A DNA stretch of 64,000 nucleotides from Paludibacteraceae bacterium (GTDB lineage: Bacteria; Bacteroidota; Bacteroidia; Bacteroidales; Paludibacteraceae). The notes under the pieces were generated by a model that was not told the DNA's origin, searched no databases, and saw only the letters and a program-made list of their open reading frames with translations. Positions 18,289 to 26,317 of the stretch are shown piece by piece. The translations under genes and the position numbers were made by a program. The stretch is taken from assembly GCA_024399965.1 (NCBI GenBank), contig JAKSNJ010000003.1, positions 1-64,000 on the forward strand, given 5' to 3'. How positions within the stretch are numbered: position 1 is the stretch's first letter; every line of letters begins with the position of its first letter.

Positions 18289-18320
18289 CAAAGATACAAT
18301 TTTTTTTGCAAATACGCAAA
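18289..18320 (-). promoter_or_regulatory. Promoter of the exported-protein operon
   Basis: Minus strand: TTTG (18317-18320), 20-nt spacer with an A-tract and ending TTG, TATCTTTG (18289-18296). The transcript starts about 35 nt before the first gene (start 18250). Confidence 0.85.
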
Positions 18321-18330
18321 TCTTTATAAA

Positions 18331-18356
18331 AAAATGTCTCGCGGTGGAGACATTTT
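18331..18356 (-). terminator. Intrinsic terminator of the Cys/His-rich protein gene
   Basis: Perfect 10-bp stem AAAATGTCTC/GAGACATTTT with a 6-base loop, directly after the stop codon at 18360. On the minus strand the A-rich arm becomes a U-run. Confidence 0.85.
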
Positions 18357-18359
18357 CAT

Positions 18360-18851
18360 TTATTTCACACTATCCTTGTGCATGGGCGGTAGTTCTTTGT
18401 GCATTGGCGGGAAGCCCTGATGCTTTGGACAGGCGTGATGGCAGCATTTAGGTTTTTCCATCGTCAGCCACAATGCAAATTGGGCATCGTCTAACACCTT
18501 TTTCATTTTTGCCTTGCGATTGTCCATCTTGGCTTGCATCTTGGCTTTCATGGCTTCGCACTGCTCTTTGGTCATCTCTTTTTTGTCCTTGCAGCAGAAA
18601 GTGGAATCGGACTTCATAGCCGTAAATTCGTCCAAATACACCTTGTACATTTTGTTGAACTGCTTTTCCGTCAGACGTAGCACATCCCGGTACTCCATTG
18701 CCTTGTTGATTGCCATTGTCTGTGGGCAAGCCATTTTGGACATGCACGCATTGCCTTTGCAATCGGGCTTAGCATGGTGTTGACACTTCGGCCCTTGAGC
18801 CATTACCATTGCGCTAACCATGAGCGCACATACAAACAAAACCTTTTTCAT
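18360..18851 (-). CDS. Small Cys/His/Met-rich exported protein
   Basis: 163 aa with signal peptide MKKVLFVCALMVSAMVMAQ. The mature protein is rich in Cys, His and Met: CQHHAKPDCKGNACMSKMAC at the N-terminus, FCCKDKKEMTKEQCEAM in the middle, and CCHHACPKHQGFPPMHKELP at the C-terminus. A helical segment with L-T-E-K-Q-F and a basic helix ending VLDDAQFALW recalls the Spy/CpxP-type LTxxQ fold, which senses or buffers periplasmic stress and metals. Metal binding (Cu or Zn) is a reasonable inference from composition. It ends in an excellent terminator. No standard promoter was found upstream; a fragment of the dispersed element lies there instead. Confidence 0.85.
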   Translation of the reverse strand: MKKVLFVCALMVSAMVMAQGPKCQHHAKPDCKGNACMSKMACPQTMAINKAMEYRDVLRLTEKQFNKMYKVYLDEFTAMKSDSTFCCKDKKEMTKEQCEAMKAKMQAKMDNRKAKMKKVLDDAQFALWLTMEKPKCCHHACPKHQGFPPMHKELPPMHKDSVK

Positions 18852-18908
18852 AATTGTAAAATTTTAGTTGTTCACCACTACACATACAATATCCGTGCCA
18901 AAGCAGAG

Positions 18909-18947
18909 GTATTGCCAATCCTCGACCATGTTATGTTGCAAACAGGG
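18909..18947 (+). repeat. Dispersed repeat element, end fragment (copy C)
   Basis: Thirty-nine bases match the right end of copies A and B: GTATTGCC, a diverged hexamer, TCGACCATG, then TTATGTTGCAAACAGGG. The rest of the element is absent. It sits between two minus-strand genes. Confidence 0.7.
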
Positions 18948-18966
18948 AAAGTAATAGGTGGAAAAC

Positions 18967-18997
18967 AAAAGATGGAGAGCAATGCCCTCCATCCTTT
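18967..18997 (-). terminator. Intrinsic terminator of the 817-aa secreted protein gene
   Basis: Stem GATGGAG (18971-18977)/CTCCATC (18987-18993) with a 9-base loop, flanked on the minus strand by TTTTGTTTT, 22 bases after the stop codon. Confidence 0.8.
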
Positions 18998-19019
18998 GTA
19001 GTTATGCAGTTAACTGCGA

Positions 19020-21473
19020 TTATTTCACACAGGTACCCAGCAAGTTGAAAGTCTTGTCGCCCTTCAAAATGAAGACCTTACCGTCCTTCATTATCTTGTG
19101 TACGGCTTTCTTCACATTGATGTCGAAGAGTCCGGTACTCGGATTGGCGATGGTGATGGTGATATTTCTGTCGTACGAGTTCAGGGCCTCAACCTTAATC
19201 GAGCCATCTTCAGCAACTTCAACAACACCGCTAACCATGAACCAAGCATCGGTGATACCTTGATCGCTGGACAAAGCAGCATACGAAGGCATAAGGAGTT
19301 GTCGTCCGCTTTGTGCATAGAGACCTATAGAAGCAAGTACCGTACCTTCCTCCTGCGAATCATTGATCACATAGACTCCTGCAGGAATAGTGTTGTCTTC
19401 TGTCAAGTTAGCAAAGAACATCAAGTTAACAACTTGGTTAAACTCATTAGAAACAGAGAGCGAAATCATACCTGTTTGTGTTTTGATATCGGCCTCCTCT
19501 AAGTTGAATTCGCCATCAAAGTCCTCGTCCGAGTCAAACGACAATACTCCAACCTTGCCTGTCCAGCTGAAGGTATAGAGAATGGTATCGTTACCCAGCA
19601 TCGAACCGGTCAGCGTAGCCACTTTGTCTTCGGCAGAAATGGTGATTTCACCTTCGACGGCACGTACGGTGTCGGGCGTTTGGGTGCCATTGTTAACCAA
19701 GATAACTCCATTGGCCAATTTGAATGTACCATAGGCGGTATCCGTAACGGCATAGAGATAAGCAACATGATCCTTGTCACCACCTGCGTAAGCGAAGTAA
19801 CCAAGTTCCTCCGTCAAATCCTCAATTTGCATATTGGAGCATACGATTTCTACGGTATCTTTCGGAGCAGGTTTGGTATAAATGAGATTGAAGACATACG
19901 CCTTTTCGTCTGAGCCGACGAAGAGACCGGTCAGCGTATAACCGTCTTTCGTTTCAGCAACAGTCATCTCACCTTCGAGGAAGAGGACACCTTTTCCATT
20001 GTTGTCTTCAACGTATTGGTAACCATATTCCATCTTACCATCTTTCATTGCAAAGGTACCAAAGGGTTGCTCTGCATCTACAACGAATTGAATACGTGAA
20101 TAGTCAGCGTTTGCAGCCAAATACACATATCCTACACCCTGTTGAGCCAATATCCTCAGATTGTCAGCATTAACAGTCACCGTATCACGCTTGTCAAAGT
20201 GCGTTTGTTTATACAAATCCAAACGATAGTATTTCTCATCTTCGCCAATCATCCAACCGGTCAGTGCGATACCATTGTCATCGGTAGCCACGGTGAACTC
20301 ACCATCTTGGAAATAGTTTTTCGTTTGACCGTCGATGGAGAAGAAGGAGTTCGCATTATTGATGCCACCTTCCGACCATTTGTAGGTACTATCCTTAAGC
20401 ATCTCCGTATTTGCAGCAACACGGAAAATATAATAGTCCTCATTGTCACCATAATAAATGACAAGTTTGCTGGCCGTTGTCAAGTCATTGATGTTCATTG
20501 CCAATTTCACATCAACCGTATCACGCTCGGTGATAGGTGCTTGTGGTGTATAGGTCAAACCTGTAAACATGCCTAAACATCCTTGATATTTATATGAGAT
20601 ATCATAGGCACCATAGATAATTGTATCTTGGGGGTTGGCCAATTTCAATGCTCCGTCTTTTCCAGCAATAAAACGTATTTCACTCGCAGTACCAGACTCG
20701 ATAGAAATGTAGTACATGTTTTGATAGATACCAACAATAGCCGGTTTAATTACTAAAACGCTATCATCTACCACTGTATAGGCAAGTTTGTAACTACCAC
20801 CAGCCGAAAAAGCAGGAATAATACCATCTAAATAGGCAGTACCATCAGTCGTTGTACCAGTTTTCAACTTCCACGGTTGTAGCGGAGCAAGACCAGATTT
20901 GCTCACCGAAAAACCATTTCCTTCATAAGTATCTGCTAAGACAAAAGCAGGAGCGGGTTGAGGAGCCGTGGTGTACACCATATAGGTGCCGCTCTCCGTA
21001 ACCATAGAGGCAGTGATATTGTTCTCTGCATCAATGGAGAAAGTGGCATCGGTAGCTTCTTCGTATACCGTGAAAGATTGGTCGTAACGATATACATTGT
21101 GTGCACCCATGTCGGCATAAGTATAAGTCTTACCTGCCTCCAAAGATTCAGCGGCAATAACCCAACCATAATTGATGTCGTCATCACCGACAACTTCAAC
21201 GGTTGTGTTACCGGATTTTGAGACAATCTGAGGTTTACCCTTAATAATCACTACGATTGGCTCTGCTGTAGCCAATTTGCGAGCTGCCGGTTTGATAGCC
21301 GGAGTAGCACTGAGTTGGTAGAAGTTTGCAACTTGAACATTCTCAAGCTGAACTCCTTGCATCTGCTCTGCAACGACGGCCTTCTTAGCCAATTGGGCCT
21401 CCGAAGCAAGTTGAGCAGCACTTGCGCACAAAGCTATCGCCATTGCGCAAACAAAAGAGAAAATCTTTTTCAT
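19020..21473 (-). CDS. Secreted repetitive protein with T9SS-like C-terminal motif
   Basis: 817 aa; signal peptide MKKIFSFVCAMAIALCASA. Residues about 310-670 contain three or more copies of a roughly 110-aa beta-rich module. Each opens with (K/R)DTVxV or DTVEI, passes through an aromatic strand with IQF or YLY, then FGTFAMKDG or YGTFKLANG, and closes with LTGxxxGxDExxYxFxL. The final about 40 residues include NPSTGLFDI, KIMKDGKVFILKGDKTFN and LLG. They match a short C-terminal motif common in Bacteroidales secreted proteins (I-x-x-G-x-K-x-Y/F-x-x-x-G), thought to be a T9SS-type tail. Only 44 bp separates it from mmdB, so it may be partly co-transcribed with the decarboxylase operon. Function unknown. 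Confidence 0.85.
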   Translation of the reverse strand: MKKIFSFVCAMAIALCASAAQLASEAQLAKKAVVAEQMQGVQLENVQVANFYQLSATPAIKPAARKLATAEPIVVIIKGKPQIVSKSGNTTVEVVGDDDINYGWVIAAESLEAGKTYTYADMGAHNVYRYDQSFTVYEEATDATFSIDAENNITASMVTESGTYMVYTTAPQPAPAFVLADTYEGNGFSVSKSGLAPLQPWKLKTGTTTDGTAYLDGIIPAFSAGGSYKLAYTVVDDSVLVIKPAIVGIYQNMYYISIESGTASEIRFIAGKDGALKLANPQDTIIYGAYDISYKYQGCLGMFTGLTYTPQAPITERDTVDVKLAMNINDLTTASKLVIYYGDNEDYYIFRVAANTEMLKDSTYKWSEGGINNANSFFSIDGQTKNYFQDGEFTVATDDNGIALTGWMIGEDEKYYRLDLYKQTHFDKRDTVTVNADNLRILAQQGVGYVYLAANADYSRIQFVVDAEQPFGTFAMKDGKMEYGYQYVEDNNGKGVLFLEGEMTVAETKDGYTLTGLFVGSDEKAYVFNLIYTKPAPKDTVEIVCSNMQIEDLTEELGYFAYAGGDKDHVAYLYAVTDTAYGTFKLANGVILVNNGTQTPDTVRAVEGEITISAEDKVATLTGSMLGNDTILYTFSWTGKVGVLSFDSDEDFDGEFNLEEADIKTQTGMISLSVSNEFNQVVNLMFFANLTEDNTIPAGVYVINDSQEEGTVLASIGLYAQSGRQLLMPSYAALSSDQGITDAWFMVSGVVEVAEDGSIKVEALNSYDRNITITIANPSTGLFDINVKKAVHKIMKDGKVFILKGDKTFNLLGTCVK

Positions 21474-21517
21474 AAAAACTGCGTTTTTTTTATTAATAAT
21501 TTAGTTTATATATCGCT

Positions 21518-22696
21518 TTATCCAAGCATCGTCAGTAGAATACCAGCAGCCACGGCAGAACCAATCACACCTGCCACATTGGGACCCATAGCGTGCATAA
21601 GCAGGAAGTTAGAGGGGTCCGCTTTGGCACCTTCCATCTGACTGACACGTGCAGCCATAGGAACGGCACTCACACCGGCAGAACCGATTAGCGGGTTAAT
21701 CTTCTCCTTGCTGAACAAGTTCATTATCTTAGCCAGCAACACACCACCTGCAGTACCAAAGCAGAAAGCGATGATACCCATTAGGAGGATACCTAAGGTC
21801 TTCAGGGTAAGGAACGTACCGGCAGTAGCGGTAGCACCTACGGTGAGACCCAAGAAGATAACGACGATATTCATCAACTCGTTTTGTGCAGTCTTGGAAA
21901 GACGCTCAACCACTCCGCACTCTTTCATGAGGTTACCCAACATCAAGCAACCAATCAAAGGTGCTGCATCGGGCAATACCAATGCTACGATAGCGGTAAT
22001 GATAATCGGGAAGACAATCTTCTCGGTTTTACCCACAGCACGCAGTTGTTTCATCTTAATCTTACGCTCGGCCTCGGTAGTAAGCAGTTTCATGATAGGT
22101 GGCTGAATCACAGGCACCAGTGCCATATACGAATAGGCAGCAATGGCAATCGGGCCCAACAAGTGAGGCGCCAATTTACTGGTCAGGAAGATAGAGGTAG
22201 GTCCATCTGCGCCACCAATGATACCGATAGAACCGGCCTCAGCAGGAGTAAATCCTAACGCATTGGCACCCAAGAAGGCAATAAAAATACCTAATTGAGC
22301 AGCAGCACCTAACATAAACGACTTAGGATTGGCAATAAGTGGACCAAAGTCGGTCATCGCACCTACACCGATAAAAATCAGACAGGGATACACACCGGCC
22401 TTAACGCCGATATACAGCACGTCTAACAGTCCGCCCTCCTTGAGAATAGCACCATAACTATGGTACATCTCGCTGGCGGGGTTCAGGAATGCGTCCCACA
22501 ACTCCTGATGGAACATATTTGCTCCCGGCAGGTTGGTGAGTAGCATACCAAAAGCAATAGGCAGCAACAATAGTGGCTCATATTGCTTTTTGATAGCCAG
22601 ATACAACAGGAAGAACGACACGAGCAACATAATAATCTGCTGCCACGTGATGTTCATAAATCCCATCGTCTGGATAAATTCAATAATTGCGTCCAT
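21518..22696 (-). CDS. mmdB: Sodium-pumping methylmalonyl-CoA decarboxylase, beta subunit
   Basis: 392 aa, polytopic membrane carboxylase-type pump subunit. The family signature region [15 protein letters not shown] followed by a conserved helix with [18 protein letters not shown] is intact. It uses the free energy of decarboxylating carboxybiotin, delivered by the biotin carrier, to export Na+. It lies 2 bp after mmdC and ends the operon. The closely related oxaloacetate and glutaconyl-CoA decarboxylase beta subunits cannot be separated by sequence alone; the epimerase and MmdA-like transferase in the same operon favour methylmalonyl-CoA. Confidence 0.95.
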   Translation of the reverse strand: MDAIIEFIQTMGFMNITWQQIIMLLVSFFLLYLAIKKQYEPLLLLPIAFGMLLTNLPGANMFHQELWDAFLNPASEMYHSYGAILKEGGLLDVLYIGVKAGVYPCLIFIGVGAMTDFGPLIANPKSFMLGAAAQLGIFIAFLGANALGFTPAEAGSIGIIGGADGPTSIFLTSKLAPHLLGPIAIAAYSYMALVPVIQPPIMKLLTTEAERKIKMKQLRAVGKTEKIVFPIIITAIVALVLPDAAPLIGCLMLGNLMKECGVVERLSKTAQNELMNIVVIFLGLTVGATATAGTFLTLKTLGILLMGIIAFCFGTAGGVLLAKIMNLFSKEKINPLIGSAGVSAVPMAARVSQMEGAKADPSNFLLMHAMGPNVAGVIGSAVAAGILLTMLG

Positions 22697-22698
22697 GA

Positions 22699-23151
22699 TT
22701 AACCAAGTACGATTAATAGATCATCTTGCATTACGTTTTGACCGGCAGCCACAGCGATTTGTTTTACCGTACCATCGCACTCAGCAGCGATGTCGTTGGC
22801 CATCTTCATGCTCTCCAATTGCAGAAGTACATCGCCTTTCTTTACGGCTTGACCTTCGCTTACCAATACTTTGATAACGCTACCGGGCAGCGGGCTCTTG
22901 ACTTGTGTACCGGCTACAGGAGCGGCAGCAGGAGCTGCTTTAGGAGCAGGTGCAGCAGCAGGAGCAGGAGCGGCAGCGGGAGCAGCTTTTGGAGCAGGAG
23001 CTGCCTTAGGTGCAGGTGCAGGAGCAGCTTTCTTCTCTGTTTCTACTTGGTATTTCTTACCATTGACAGTAACTTCGGTTAAACCATTTTCTATTTCTTC
23101 AACGGCTGCATTGTAGGCAACACCGTTGATTTTAAAATTAAATTCTTTCAT
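22699..23151 (-). CDS. mmdC: Biotin carboxyl carrier subunit of the decarboxylase
   Basis: 150 aa. An N-terminal small domain (residues 1-40) is followed by a flexible Ala/Pro/Lys linker (about 41-80) and a biotinyl domain containing LESMKM, with the biotin acceptor Lys at position 116. The linker swings the carboxybiotin between the transferase (MmdA) and the membrane pump (MmdB). The low-complexity linker is encoded by GCAGGAGCN-type triplet repeats and is likely to vary in length between strains. Confidence 0.95.
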   Translation of the reverse strand: MKEFNFKINGVAYNAAVEEIENGLTEVTVNGKKYQVETEKKAAPAPAPKAAPAPKAAPAAAPAPAAAPAPKAAPAAAPVAGTQVKSPLPGSVIKVLVSEGQAVKKGDVLLQLESMKMANDIAAECDGTVKQIAVAAGQNVMQDDLLIVLG

Positions 23152-23197
23152 TGCTTTGATTGTTTTGTTTAGTTGACTAGGGAAACTGGTTGCCTAG

Positions 23198-23581
23198 TTA
23201 TTTAATGATATTGTTTAATCCAAAAACTTTGTTGTTCCACGCTGTAGAGTGTCCCTGCATAGTAAGCTGGGGCAGACTGGCATCGTGCAAACCGTAGTAC
23301 AGATGTAGCGCATAGGCCACAGCAGCCATATCAGCATCTTCCTCATTGAGATGCAACGCCATAGCAATAGCAGCCATATCGGTATCCGACAGGTCGCCTG
23401 CCTTAGCGGGTTTGGCGGGTTTAATCGGCTGAGCAGGTTGAGAAGGTTTCTTCTCCAGCCACTGCATGACAGCTCCTAAACCTTGCATTATGAATACAAA
23501 GGCACAGAGCAGTATCAGTACAATGACAAAACCTAATACAGTCACCAACCATGTCTGAGATGTAATTGCAAATAATGTCAT
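23198..23581 (-). CDS. OadG-family small membrane subunit of the decarboxylase
   Basis: 127 aa. One N-terminal transmembrane helix (WLVTVLGFVIVLILLCAFVFIM), then a Pro/Lys-rich linker (residues about 43-62) and a cytoplasmic tail with two related segments, DTDMAAIAMALHL and DADMAAVAYALHL. This is the layout of gamma/delta subunits (OadG/MmdD) that stabilise the beta subunit and dock the other subunits. The repeated MAA(I/V)AxALHL segment is also known from Bacteroidales homologues. Confidence 0.88.
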   Translation of the reverse strand: MTLFAITSQTWLVTVLGFVIVLILLCAFVFIMQGLGAVMQWLEKKPSQPAQPIKPAKPAKAGDLSDTDMAAIAMALHLNEEDADMAAVAYALHLYYGLHDASLPQLTMQGHSTAWNNKVFGLNNIIK

Positions 23582-23611
23582 AACTGTGATTGTTAATGTT
23601 AGATTATGAGA

Positions 23612-25168
23612 TTACAGCGGCAGATTACAATGCTTCTTGGCAGGATTGGTCAAGCGCTTGGTTTGCAGTTTCTCAAAGGCGTTGCAGATGCGGGCACGGG
23701 TAGTGCGCGGCTCAATAACATCGTCGATATAACCACGGTTGGCTGCCTGATAGGGGCTGGCAAATAGATCCTTGTACTCTGCCTCTTTCTCAGCAATAAA
23801 TTTCTTCTTCTCCTCGGGGTCTTCCATTGCCTTGAGGGCTTTGGCTTGCAGCACACCCACGGCACCGCTGGCACCCATAACGGCAATTTCAGCATTGGGC
23901 CATGAGTAGCACATGTCGCCACGGAGTTGTTTGCAGGACATCACGATGTGACTTCCACCATAACTCTTGCGGATAGTAACGGTTACCTTGGGCACGGTAG
24001 CTTCGCCGTATGCGAACATCAGTTTAGCTCCGTGATCAATGATACCGGCATATTCTTGACCTGTACCGCAGAGGAATCCCGGTACGTCAACAAGGGTCAG
24101 GATTTGAATATTGAAGGCATCGCAGAAGCGTACGAAACGGGCTGCCTTACGGCTGGCATCGCAGTCCAACACACCGGCTAACCAACTGGGTTGGTTGGCA
24201 ATGATACCGGTCGAACGGCCATTGAAGTGCGCAAAACCGCAGATGATATTCTTGGCATAGTCCTTATGTACCTCAAAGAAATCTCCGTCATCGACGATGA
24301 GATTGATAATCTCGTGCATGTCGTAGGGCTTATTGGGGTCGTTGGGCACGATGTCGTTCAGGGCGTCTTCGATACGCATCGGGTCATCGTTGGTAGCCAC
24401 GATGGGGGCTTCTTCCATATTGTTTTGAGGAATGAAGCTAACGAGCTTGCGCACCATCGTCAGGGCCTCTTCTTCGGTAGGAGCCACAAAGTGGGTAACA
24501 CCCGACTTGCTGGCATGAATCTTGGCACCACCAAGTTGCTCAACAGTTACGTCTTCACCTGTCACGCTCTTCACTACCTTCGGACCGGTGATGAACATAT
24601 AACTGTTCTGCTCGGTCATCATAATGAAGTCGGTCAATGCAGGGCTATACACAGCACCACCGGCGCAGGGACCAAAGATAACACTAATCTGAGGAACAAC
24701 ACCACTGGCAAGGATATTACGCTCAAAAATCTCGGCATAGCCAGCCAAGGCGCAAGCACCCTCTTGGATACGGGCACCGCCCGAATCATTCAAACCAATG
24801 ATAGGCGCACCCAATTTCATAGCTTGGTCCATGACATTGCATATCTTGAGTGCCATCGTCTCGCTGAGCGAGCCACCGATAACGGTAGCGTCTTGCGCGA
24901 AGACAAAGACCAAACGGCCATCTATCGTACCCGAACCAACGGCAACACCGTCACCGAGGAACACTTTCTTTTCCATACCGAAATCATGGCAACGATGGGT
25001 AAGGAACATATTTACTTCTTCGAACGAGTCCTCGTCCAGAAGCATATTGATACGCTCACGGCAAGTGTAGCACCCTTTGGCGTGGTGTTTTTCCACGGCT
25101 GCCTCACCGCCACCGGCCAATGCTTTGGCACGGTTATCTACGAGCTTTTGCAGTTTTTCGTTATCCAT
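23612..25168 (-). CDS. mmdA: Methylmalonyl-CoA decarboxylase carboxyltransferase subunit
   Basis: 518 aa, normal length for the acyl-CoA carboxyltransferase (PccB/MmdA) family. Two crotonase-like halves are evident. The N-half has the oxyanion-hole region LNDSGGARIQEG and FGPCAGGAVYSPAL; the C-half has DVPGFLCGTGQEYAGII and KSYGGSHIVMSCKQLRGD. It transfers CO2 from (S)-methylmalonyl-CoA to the biotin carrier, giving propionyl-CoA. It is encoded second in the operon, after the epimerase, across a 31-bp gap filled by a 7-bp tandem repeat. Confidence 0.96.
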   Translation of the reverse strand: MDNEKLQKLVDNRAKALAGGGEAAVEKHHAKGCYTCRERINMLLDEDSFEEVNMFLTHRCHDFGMEKKVFLGDGVAVGSGTIDGRLVFVFAQDATVIGGSLSETMALKICNVMDQAMKLGAPIIGLNDSGGARIQEGACALAGYAEIFERNILASGVVPQISVIFGPCAGGAVYSPALTDFIMMTEQNSYMFITGPKVVKSVTGEDVTVEQLGGAKIHASKSGVTHFVAPTEEEALTMVRKLVSFIPQNNMEEAPIVATNDDPMRIEDALNDIVPNDPNKPYDMHEIINLIVDDGDFFEVHKDYAKNIICGFAHFNGRSTGIIANQPSWLAGVLDCDASRKAARFVRFCDAFNIQILTLVDVPGFLCGTGQEYAGIIDHGAKLMFAYGEATVPKVTVTIRKSYGGSHIVMSCKQLRGDMCYSWPNAEIAVMGASGAVGVLQAKALKAMEDPEEKKKFIAEKEAEYKDLFASPYQAANRGYIDDVIEPRTTRARICNAFEKLQTKRLTNPAKKHCNLPL

Positions 25169-25170
25169 AT

Positions 25171-25198
25171 CTTTAAACTCTAAACTTTAATCTCTAAA
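25171..25198. repeat. 7-bp tandem array between mce and mmdA
   Basis: Four heptamers on the plus strand: CTTTAAA, CTCTAAA, CTTTAAT, CTCTAAA. They fill nearly the whole 31-bp gap in which the mmdA ribosome-binding site must lie. Confidence 0.8.
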
Positions 25199-25199
25199 C

Positions 25200-25613
25200 T
25201 TACTTCGGCTGCTGGCAGAGTTCTGTCAAAACGCCCTTCGTGCTCTTGGGGTGCAAGAAAGCAATCATCAGGTTCTCAGCACCTTTACGCGGAGCTTGGT
25301 CAATGAGTTGCAAGCCGGCAGCTTGTGCCTCTTTGAGGACCTCCTCTACATTTTCTACATTGAAAGCCACGTGATGTACACCACCGCGACCGCCGTTCTT
25401 CTCAATGAACTTAGCAATCGTCGATTCGGGGCAAGTGGGCTCCAATAATTCGATTTTGGTTTGACCGACTTTGAAGAAGGCGGTTTTTACTTTTTGGTCA
25501 GCCACTTCCTCGATGGAGTAGCATTTTTCACCGGTTAAAAACTCGAAGAAAGGCATTGCCTCTTCCAAACTCGTTACAGCAATTCCAAGATGCTCAATAT
25601 GAGTAGGTTTCAT
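25200..25613 (-). CDS. mce: Methylmalonyl-CoA epimerase
   Basis: 137 aa, typical length of this vicinal-oxygen-chelate enzyme. The two beta-alpha-beta-beta-beta halves are visible, with metal ligands likely His in IEHLGIAV, Glu in KIELLEP, His in GVHHVAF and Glu near the C-terminus (VLTELCQ). It interconverts (R)- and (S)-methylmalonyl-CoA, feeding the sodium-pumping decarboxylase encoded downstream. Together the five genes perform the last steps from succinate to propionate. The mutase itself is not in this window. A strong promoter lies 44 nt upstream. Confidence 0.96.
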   Translation of the reverse strand: MKPTHIEHLGIAVTSLEEAMPFFEFLTGEKCYSIEEVADQKVKTAFFKVGQTKIELLEPTCPESTIAKFIEKNGGRGGVHHVAFNVENVEEVLKEAQAAGLQLIDQAPRKGAENLMIAFLHPKSTKGVLTELCQQPK

Positions 25614-25656
25614 ACTTAAAAATTTTATTTGTTAAACATTAAACGCAATTTGGGCA

Positions 25657-25688
25657 CAAAGATACAAAAAGTTTTTGAAATAAGCAAA
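25657..25688 (-). promoter_or_regulatory. Promoter of the mce-mmd operon
   Basis: Minus strand: TTTG (25685-25688), 20-nt spacer, TATCTTTG (25657-25664). The 20-nt spacer is identical base for base to that of the promoter at 28479-28510. Confidence 0.88.
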
Positions 25689-25726
25689 TATTTGTACCAA
25701 AAAAAAGCGCAAATAAAGATTTCATT

Positions 25727-25843
25727 TTATTCTTTGTTTTCTTCCTTGGATTGATTTTTATTGCTGTGTATGCTCATAATCACAAAGGGGACAACGGCAA
25801 TAGCAACCATAATAATCCCCATAATAATAATTGTCTTATTCAT
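25727..25843 (-). CDS. Small single-pass membrane protein (38 aa)
   Basis: Short open frame starting ATG at 25843 and ending TAA at 25727. The product begins MNKTIIIMGIIMVAIAVVPF and continues with VIMSIHSNKNQSKEENKE: one hydrophobic helix of about 20 residues, then a charged tail. Size, topology and positive/negative tail are like the many small membrane peptides of Bacteroidales, but I cannot name a family. No promoter of the standard type is visible just upstream, so it may be transcribed from the genes before it. Confidence 0.55.
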   Translation of the reverse strand: MNKTIIIMGIIMVAIAVVPFVIMSIHSNKNQSKEENKE

Positions 25844-25916
25844 AATTTATGCTTTTATAATAGGTAAATAAATAGGGTTAACGGACAGCATAATGCTGAC
25901 TATTCACGCTATCACT

Positions 25917-26306
25917 CTACCAAAAAGCATGAAACGGAAAAGAGATTTGTTCAGAAGGGAAATTGACAAACAGACCTTGGGCTATATGTATTTGCCCTTT
26001 TATCGTGTTTGTCAATAAGTTAGAGAACGCTATTGCGCCCGACAGAGATGTTGCCGGAGTCCATTGGGTAATTGTCCGGCGAGAACGATTGAGCGAAACA
26101 GTCAAGGCAACCGGACAATGCACATCAATCCTATCCAGTACCACTGTAGCAGCCATTGGAACGGAAAGCGTTGCCGTAGCCGAATGGGGCTCCGGGGTGG
26201 TGGACACAGGACGGCTATCATAGCCACTCGCCAGCACAGACATGTGTACTGCTAAACCTAACAGTATCAACACACTACTAATAATATGCCCACGCAATTT
26301 CTCCAT
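25917..26306 (-). CDS. Small exported protein of unknown function
   Basis: 129 aa. An N-terminal hydrophobic helix (ISSVLILLGLAVHMSVLAS) looks like a signal peptide. The mature part is short, Ser/Thr-rich, with a beta-type segment (SVPMAATVVLDRIDVHCPVALTV) and no recognisable domain. It starts 11 bp after the sulfatase-fold gene and is probably co-expressed with it. It may be an accessory of that membrane enzyme, a suggestion based on position only. Confidence 0.65.
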   Translation of the reverse strand: MEKLRGHIISSVLILLGLAVHMSVLASGYDSRPVSTTPEPHSATATLSVPMAATVVLDRIDVHCPVALTVSLNRSRRTITQWTPATSLSGAIAFSNLLTNTIKGQIHIAQGLFVNFPSEQISFPFHAFW

Positions 26307-26317
26307 ATAATCAATAG

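Noticed and set aside
22871..23116. Gly/Ala-rich plus-strand frame opposite mmdC
   Set aside because: It is the antisense of the Ala/Pro linker repeats in the biotin carrier gene.
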